In this document: positions 56,290-64,000 of the stretch, piece after piece | How the letters are laid out: every line of letters begins with the position of its first letter | Numbering within the stretch: position 1 is the stretch's first letter | From: Bathymodiolus brooksi | Lineage: Eukaryota; Mollusca; Bivalvia; Mytilida; Modiolidae | Assembly: GCA_963680875.1 (NCBI GenBank) | Contig: OY804588.1 | Span: 92,498,233 to 92,562,232, forward strand | Reading direction: 5' to 3' | Length of the DNA: 64,000 nt | Program-made: the position numbers and the translations under genes | The notes under the pieces: model-generated | What the model was told of the DNA's origin: nothing | The model's input: the letters and a program-made list of their open reading frames with translations, nothing else | Databases searched by the model: none

Positions 56290-59200
56290 CATTATGTAAT
56301 AAAAGTAAATATAATTGGGTCGGAAATATGCAAAACAATACGATACTTTTGATACAAGTAAATATAAGTGGGTAGAAAATATGAAAAAAAACGATACTTT
56401 CATAAGTAGATATAAATAGGTCAGAAATATGCACAAAAAAAATATGATACTTTCGCAAGCAGATATACGTAGGTCAGAAATATGCAAAAACTACGAATAT
56501 TTCGGAAGGAGATATAAGTAGGTCAGAAATATGCAAAAAAATACGATACTTTCGTAAGTAGATATAAGTAGGTCAGAAATATGCATAAAAAAATACATTA
56601 CTTTCGTAAAAAGATATAAGTAGGTCAGAAATATGCACAAAAAATACGATACTTTCGCAAGCAGATATAAGTAGGTCAAAATTATGCCAAAATAAAATAC
56701 GATACTTTCGGAAGCAGATATAAGTAAGTAAGAATTATGAAAGAAAAAAAAATACGATACTTTCGTAAGTAGATATAAAGAGGTCAGAAATATGCCAAAA
56801 AAAATACGATACTTTCGTAAGTAGATATAAGTAGGTCAGAAATATGCACAACAAAATACGATACTTTAGCAAGCAGATATAAGTAGGTCAGAATTATGCA
56901 AGAAAAAAAAAGTACGATACTTTCGTAAGTAGATATAAGTAGGTCAGAAATATGCCAAAAAGAATACGATACTTTCGTAAGTAGATCAGAAATATGCCAA
57001 AACAAATACGATACTTTCGCAAGCAGATGTAAGTAGGTCAAAATTATGCAAAAAAAAAGCCTAACAAAAAAGCCCCGATACTTTCGCAAGCAGATATAAG
57101 TAGGTAAGAAATATGCAAGAAAAAAATACGATACTTTCGTAAATAGATATAAAGAGGTCAGAATTATGCCAAAAAAAACAAAAAACGATACTTTCGTAAG
57201 TAGATATAAAGTGGTCAGAAATATGCAAAGAAATACGATACTTTCGTAAGTAGATATAAGTAGGTCAGAAATATGCAAAAAAAAATTTACGATACTTTAG
57301 CAGGCAGATATATGCAGGTCAGAATTATGCAAAACAAAAATACGATACTTTCGCAAGCAGATATAAGTAGGTAAGAAATATGCAAAAAAAACCCGACACT
57401 TTCGTAAATAGATATAGGTAGGTCAGAAGTATGCACACAAAAATACGATACTTTTGTAAGTAGATATAAGTAGGTCAGAAATAAGCAAAAAAAACACGAT
57501 ACTTTCGTAAAAAGATATAAGTAAGTCAGAAATATGAACAAAAATACAATTCTTTCGCAAGCAGATATAAGTAGGTCAAAATTATGCCAAAAAAAAATAC
57601 GATACTTTCACAAGCAGATATAAGTAGATAAGAATTATACAAGAATAACAAATACGATACTTTCGTAAGCAGATATAAAAAGGTCAGAAAAATGCCAAGA
57701 AATACGATACTTTCGTAAGTAGACATAAGTAGGTCAGAAATATGCACAAAAAAATACGATACTTTAGCAAGCAGATATAAGTAGGTGAGAATTATCAAGA
57801 AAAAAAATACGATACTTTCGTAAGTAGATATACGTAGGTCAGAAATATACCAAAAAAATACGATACTTTCGTAAGTAGATCAGAAATATGCCAAAAAAAT
57901 ACGATACTTTCGCAAGTAGATCAGAAATAAGCAAAGAAAATACGATACTTTCGGAAGCAGATGTAAGTAGGTCAGAATTATGCAAAAAACAACAACAACA
58001 ACAAAAAACCGATACTTTCGCAAGCAGATATAAGTAGGTAAGAATTATGCAAGAAAAAAATACAATACTTTCGTAAGTAGATATAAAGAGGTCAGAATTA
58101 TGCCAAAAAAAACCCAAACGATACTTTCGTAAGTAGATATAAAGTGGTAAGAAATATGCAAAGAAATACGATACTTTCGTAAGTAGATATAAGTAGGTCA
58201 GAAATATGCCAACAAAAATACGATACTTTAGCAAGCAGATATAAGTAGGTCAGAATTATGCAAAACCAAAATAGGATACTTTCGCAAGCAGATATAAGTA
58301 GGTAAGAAATATGCAAAAAAATACGATACTTTCGTAAGTAGATATAAGTAGGTCAGAAATATGCACACAAAAATACGATACTTTCGTAAGTAGATATAAG
58401 TAGGACAGAAATAAGCAAAAAAACACACGATACTTTCGAATAAAGATATAAGTAAGTCAGAAATATGCAAAAAAAGAAATACGATACTTTCACAAGCAGA
58501 TATAAGTAGGTAAGAATTATGCAAGAATAAAACATACGATATTTTCGTAAGTAGATATAAAGAGGTCAGAAATATGCCAAAAAATACGATACTTTCGTAA
58601 GTAGATATAAGTAGGTCAGAAATATGCACAAAAATACGATTCTTTAGCAAGCAAATATAAGTAGGTCAGAATTATGCAAGAACAAAAAATACGATACTTT
58701 CGTCAGTAGATATAAGTAGGTCAGAAATATGCAGAAAAAAAATACGATACTTTCGTAAGTAGATCAGAAATATGCAAAAAAAAATACGATACTTTCGCAA
58801 GCAGATGTAAGTAGGTCAGAATTATGCAAAAAAAAAAAACAACAAAAAATACGATACTTTCGCAAGCAGAAATAAGTAAGTCAAAATTATGCAAGAAGAA
58901 AAAAACAATACTTTCGTAAGTAGATATAAAGAGGTAAGAATTATGGAAAAAATACGATACTTTCGTAAGTAGATATAAGTAGGTAAGAAATATGCCCAAA
59001 AAAAATACGATACTTTCGCAAGCAGATGTAAGTAGGTCAGAATTATGCAAAAAAAAAACAACAACAAAAAATACGATACTTTCGCAAGCAGAAATAACTA
59101 GGTAAGAATTATGCAAGAAGAAAAAAACAATACTTTCGTAAGTAGATATAAAGAGGTAAGAATTATGGAAAAAATACGATACTTTCGTAAGTAGATACAA

Positions 59201-59860
59201 GTAGGTAAGAAATATGCCAACAAAAATTACGATACTTTAGCAAGCAGATATAAGTAGGTTAGAATTATGCAAAACAAAAATAGGATACTTTCGCAAGCAG
59301 ATATAAGTAGGTAAGAAATATGCACAGAAAATACGATACTTTCGTAAGTAGATATAAGTAGGTAAGAATTATGCACAAACAATACGATACTTTCGTAAGT
59401 AGATATAAATAGGTAAGAAATAAGCAAAAAAAAAACACTATACTTTCGTAAAAAGATACAAGTAGGTCAGAAATATGCACAAAAAATACGATACTTTCGC
59501 AAGCAGATATAAGTAGGTCAAAATTATGCCAAAAAAAATACGATACTTTCGCAAGCAGATATAAGTAGGTCAAAATTATGCCAAAAAAAATACGATACTT
59601 TCGTAAGTAGATATAAGTAGGTAAGAATTATGCAAAGAAAAAAAAGATACATTCGCAAGCAGATATAAGTAGGTCAGAATTATGCAAGAAATAAAAAAGT
59701 ACGATACTTTCGTAAGTAGATATAAGTAGGTCAGAAATATGCCAAAAAAATACGACACTTTCGTAAGTAGAACAGAAATATGCAAAACAAATACGATGCT
59801 TTTGCAAGCAGATGCAAGTAAGTCAGAATTATGCAAGCAAAAATATAGAGATATTAGATC
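56290..59860. repeat. About 52-bp degenerate minisatellite, about 68 copies
   Basis: The consensus is AATACGATACTTTCGTAAGT plus AGATATAAGTAGGTCAGAAATATGCAAAAAA. Types are TAAGTAGATATAAG, GCAAGCAGATATAAG and a short form (TAAGTAGATCAGAAATATGCC) missing about 13 bases; the A run at the junction varies from 2 to 12. A higher-order segment of about 221 bp, marked by GCAGATGTAAGTAGGTC and CAACAAC runs, is duplicated at 58799-59020 and 59020-59240. The minus-strand Leu/Tyr/Phe-rich open frames are by-products. Confidence 0.95.
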
Positions 59861-60007
59861 TTCAGTGCATCATTACAATATTGTATTTATTTCAGTGACA
59901 AATAAATTTGAAAATACTTTGAAAATGACATGTTTTTATAAATTACATTGTAAAAGTGAGGAATTTTATATCATATCTTTACCTATTCTGGCTGAAACTA
60001 TATAGAA

Positions 60008-60145
60008 GTAGGATTAGGGTTATAGTATTTAACACCAATTTCAACAATATTTCAGCTATATAGTGGAAGTTTCATTTATTGGTGGAGAAAACCAGAGTAC
60101 CAGGGAAAAACCACCGACCTGTCGCAAGTCACTAACAAACTTTAG
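60008..60145 (-). mobile_element. RUDI-like SINE 3' part
   Basis: The minus strand reads TTAGTGACTTGCGACAGGTC, GGTGGTTTTTCCCTGGTACT, CACCAATAAATGAAAC, CTATATAGCTGAAATATTGT and TGAAATTGGTGTTAAATACT. The head is missing. Confidence 0.8.
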
Positions 60146-60239
60146 ACCGAGGGAAAATAGATACCGGTACTCCTAACATATAAATAATTTTCATTATGTA
60201 TTTGTTTTTATACAATCTTGTAGACAAAATTAGTCATTC

Positions 60240-63200
60240 CTGGTATGTACAATGCTACCTAAACAATGACAGTAAAGGTCTCATTGGTTTCGTAGGGTTG
60301 TACAATGTTACCTAAACAATGACAGTAAAGGTCTCATTGGTTTAGTAGGGTTGTACAATGCTGCCTAAACAATGACAGTAAAGGTCTCATTGGCTTAGTA
60401 GGGTTGTACAATGCCACCGAGACAATGACAGTAAAGGTCACATTGGTTTAGTAGGTTTGTACAATGCTACCTAAACAATGACAGTAAAGGTCTCATTGGT
60501 TTAGTAGGGTTGTACAATGCTACCTAAACAATAACAGTAAAGGTCTCATTGGTTTAGTAGGGTTGTACAATGCTACCTAAACAATGACAGTAAAGGTCTC
60601 ATTGGTTTAGTAGGGTTGTACAATGCTACCTAATCAATGACAGTAAAGGTCTCATTGGCTTAGTAGGGTTGTACAATGCTACCTAAACAATGACAGTAAA
60701 GGTCTCATTGGCTTAGTAGGGTTGTACAATGCTACCTAAACAATGACAGGAAGGTCTCATTGGTTTAGTAGGGTTGTACAATGCTACCTAAACAATGACA
60801 GTAAAGGTCTCATTGGCTTATTAGGGTTGTACAATGTTACCTAATCAATGACAGTAAAGGTCTCATTGGCTTTGTAGGGTTGTACAATGCTACCTAAACA
60901 ATGACAGTAAAGGTCTCATTGGCTTAGTAAGGTTGTACAATGTTACCTAATCAATGACAGTAAAGGTCTCATTTGCTTAGTAGGGTTGTACAATGCTACC
61001 TAAACAATGACAGTAAAGGTCACATTGGTTTAGTAGGGTGTAAAATGCTACCTAAATAATGACAGTAAAGGTCACATTGGTTTAGTAGGGTTGTACAATG
61101 CTACCTAAACAATGACAGTAAAGGTCTCATTGGTTTAGTAGGGTTGTACAATGCTACCTAATCAATGACAGTAAAGGTCTCATTGGTTTAGTAGGGTTGT
61201 ACAATGCTACCTAAACAATGACAGTAAAGGTCTCATTGGCTTAGTAGGGTTGTACAATGCTACCTAAACAATGACAGTAAAGGTCTCATTGATTTAGTAG
61301 GGTTGTACAATGCTATCTAAACAATGACAGTAAAGGTCTCATTGGCTTAGTAGGGTTGTACAATGCTACCTAAACAACGACAGTAAAGGTCTCATTGGCT
61401 TAGTAGGGTTGTACAATGCTACCTAAACAATGACAGTAAAGGTCTCATTGGTTTAGTAGGGTTGTACAATGCTACCGAAACAATGACAGTAAAGGTCTCA
61501 TTGGCTTAGTAGGGTTGTACAATGCTACCTAAACAACGACAGTAAAGGTCTCATTGGTTTAGTAGGGTTGTACAATGCTACCTAAACAATGACAGTAAAG
61601 GTCTTATTGGTTTAGTAGGGTTGTACAATGTTACCTAAACAATGACAGTAAAGGTCTGATTGGTTTAGTAGGGTTGTACAATGCTACCTAAACAATGACA
61701 GTAAAGGTCTCATTGGTTTAGTAGGGTTGTGCAATGCTACCTAAACAATGACAGTAAAGGTCTTATTGGTTTAGTAGGGTTGTACAATGTTACTTAATCA
61801 ATGACAGTAAAGGTCTCATTGGCTTAGTAGGGTTGTACAATGCTACCTAAACAATGACAGTAAAGGTCTCATTGGATTAGTAGGGTTGTACAATGCTACC
61901 TAAACAATGACAGTAATGGTCACATTGGTTTAGTAGGGCTGTACAATGCTACCTAAACAATGATAGTAAAGGTCTCATTGGTTTAGTAGGGTTGTACAAT
62001 GTTACCTAAACAATGACAGTAAAGGTCTCATTGGCTTAGTAGGGTTGTACAATGCCACCGAGACAATGACAGTAAAGGTCACATTGGTTTAGTAGGTTTG
62101 TACAATGCTACCTAAACAATGGCAGTAAAGGTCTCATTGGTTTAGTAAGGTTGTACAATGCTACCTAAACAATGACAGTAAAGGTCTCATTGGTTTAGTA
62201 GGGTTGTACAATGCTACCTAAACAATGACAGTAAAGGTCTCATTGGTTTAGTAGGGTTGTACAATGCTACCTAAACAATGACAGAAAGGTCTCATTGGTT
62301 TAGTAGGGTTGTACAATGCTACCTAAACAATGACAGTAAAGGTCTCATTGGCTTATTAGGGTTGTACAATGTTACCTTATCAATGACAGTAACGGTCTCA
62401 TTTGATTTGTAGGGTTGTACAATGCTACCTAAACAATGACAGTAAAGGTCTCATTGGCTTAGTAGGGTTGTACAATGTTACATAATCAATGACAGTAAAG
62501 GTCTCATTGGGTTAATAGGGTTGTACAATGCTACCTAAGCAATGACAGTAAAGGTCACATTGGTTTAGTAGGGTTGTACAATGCTACCTAAACAATGACA
62601 GTAAAGGTCACATTGGTTTAGTAGGGTTGTACAATGCTACCTAAACAATGAGAGTAAAGGTCTCATTGGTTTAGTAGGGTTGAACAATACTACCTAATCA
62701 ATGACAGTAAAGGTCTCATTGGTTTAGTAGGGTTGTACAATGCTACCTAAACAATGACAGTAAAGGTCTCATTGGCTTAGTAGGGTTGTACAATGCTACC
62801 TAAACAATGACAGTAAAGGTCTCATTGATTTAGTAGGGTTGTACAATGCTATCTACACAATGACAGTAAAGGTCTCATTGGCTTAGTAGGGTTGTACAAT
62901 GCTACCTAAACAACGTCAGTAAAGGTCTCATTGGCTTAGTAGCGTTGTACAATGCTACCTAAACAATGACAGTAAAGGTCACATTGGTTTAGTAGGGTTG
63001 TACAATGCTACCTAAACAATGAGAGTAAAGGTCTCATTGGTTTAGTAGGGTTGAACAATGCTACCTAATCAATGACAGTAAAGGTCTCATTGGCTTAGTA
63101 GGGTTGTACAATGCTACCTAAACAATGACAGTAAAGGTCTCATTGGTTTAGTAGGGTTGTACAATGCTACCTAAACAATGACAGTAAAGGTCTCATTGGC

Positions 63201-64000
63201 TTAGTAGGGTTGTACAATGCTACCTAAACAACGACAGTAAAGGTCTCATTGGTTTAGTAGGGTTGTACAATGCTACCTAAACAATCACAGTAAAGGTCTC
63301 ATTGGCTTAGTAGGGTTGTACAATGATACCTAAGCAATGACAGTAAAGGTCTCATTCGTTTAGTAGGGTTGCACAATGCTACCTAAACAATGACAGTAAA
63401 GGTCTGATTGGTTTAGTAGGGTTGTACAATGCTACCTAAACAATGACAGTAAAGGTCTCATTGGCTTAGTAGGGTTGTACAATGCTACCTAAATAACGAC
63501 AGTAAAGGTCTCATTGGTTTAGTAGGGTTGTACAATGCTACCTAATCCATGACAGTAAAGGTCTCATTGGCTTAGTAGGGTTGTACAATGCTACCTAAAC
63601 AATGACAGTAAAGGTCTCATTGGCTTAGTAGGGTTGTACAATGCTACCTAAACAACGACAGTAAAGGTCTCATTGGTTTAGTAGGGTTGTACAATGCTAC
63701 CTAAGCAATGACAGTAAAGGTCTCATTGGCTTAGTAGGGTTGTACAATGCTACCTAAACAATGACAGTAAAGGTCTCATTGGCTTAGTAGGGTTGTACAA
63801 TGCTACCTAAACAATGACAGTAAAGGTCTCATTGGTTTAGTAGGGTTGTACAATGCTACCTAATCAATGACAGTAAAGGTCTCATTGGTTTAGTAGGATT
63901 GTACAATGCTACCTAAACAATGACAGTAAACGTTTCATTGGTTTAGTAGGGTTATACAATGTAAACCTAAACAATGACAGTAAAGGTCTCATTGGTTTAG
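60240..64000. repeat. 53-bp minisatellite, about 71 copies, running off the window
   Basis: The unit is GGTTGTACAATGCTACCTAA plus ACAATGACAGTAAAGGTCTCATTGGTTTAGTAG. Common variants: GGCTTAG/GGTTTAG, CTCATT/CACATT, AATCAATG and AACGACAG. Rare variants recur in order: GCCACCGAGACAATG at 60412 and 62053, ACAGGAAGG/ACAGAAAGG near 60747 and 62281, CTTATTAGGG near 60816 and 62352, and GCTATCTA near 61312 and 62850. The offsets are about 1641 bp (31 units) and about 1537 bp (29 units), indicating an internal segmental duplication with loss of two units. The array has no end in this window. Confidence 0.97.

Noticed and set aside
56227..59836. Many Leu/Tyr/Phe-rich minus-strand frames that look like membrane proteins
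   Set aside because: They come from the A-rich 52-bp minisatellite read on the opposite strand. Frames break at every length change of the A run.

Overview
This is an AT-rich eukaryotic nuclear window with almost no host coding sequence. It is dominated by minisatellites and transposable-element debris. The best inference is a mollusc (bivalve or gastropod; I cannot tell which). The reason is some 18 copies of a tRNA-headed SINE with a conserved core resembling the molluscan RUDI/V-SINE type, plus a second tRNA-headed SINE ending in GTGAGTGAGTGA, APE-type LINEs and fold-back elements. There are no operons, prokaryotic genes or CRISPR arrays.

Layout. 1-14.6 kb is mostly unannotated AT-rich sequence with scattered SINEs, five small tandem arrays, and a 151-bp tandem pair (4.1-4.4 kb) carrying a hammerhead-ribozyme-like core. 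14.66-16.55 kb is a 70-bp minisatellite that ends beside a truncated SINE. 16.7-25.5 kb mixes SINEs, a 31-bp array and a 37-bp array. 25.6-27.6 kb is a 46-bp minisatellite abutting a 491-bp palindromic Tc1/mariner-like MITE. 28.7-30.6 kb holds SINE copies, one with a 30-bp internal expansion. 30.9-38.2 kb holds two decayed LINEs head to head: a minus-strand L1/Tx1-like 3' fragment and a plus-strand, nearly full-length APE-type LINE. 40.2-47.9 kb is a huge 38-bp minisatellite (about 200 units) with an internal 1.5-kb segmental duplication. 54.5-59.9 kb is a roughly 52-bp array broken by hairpins and an L2-like LINE tail. From 60.24 kb a 53-bp array runs off the window edge.

The one credible host gene is on the minus strand at 51227-52770: a long terminal exon encoding a Gly/Gln/Pro/Phe-rich protein with FGAQQ hexapeptide repeats, entered through a clear splice acceptor. 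Its upstream exons were not recognised in the window.

The clearest general pattern is that several tandem arrays are expansions of short pieces inside dispersed elements (SINE head, SINE core, and two unnamed dispersed repeats). Element insertion followed by local tandem amplification therefore seems to be a major source of sequence here. All family names rest on reading motifs by eye. No database search was run.
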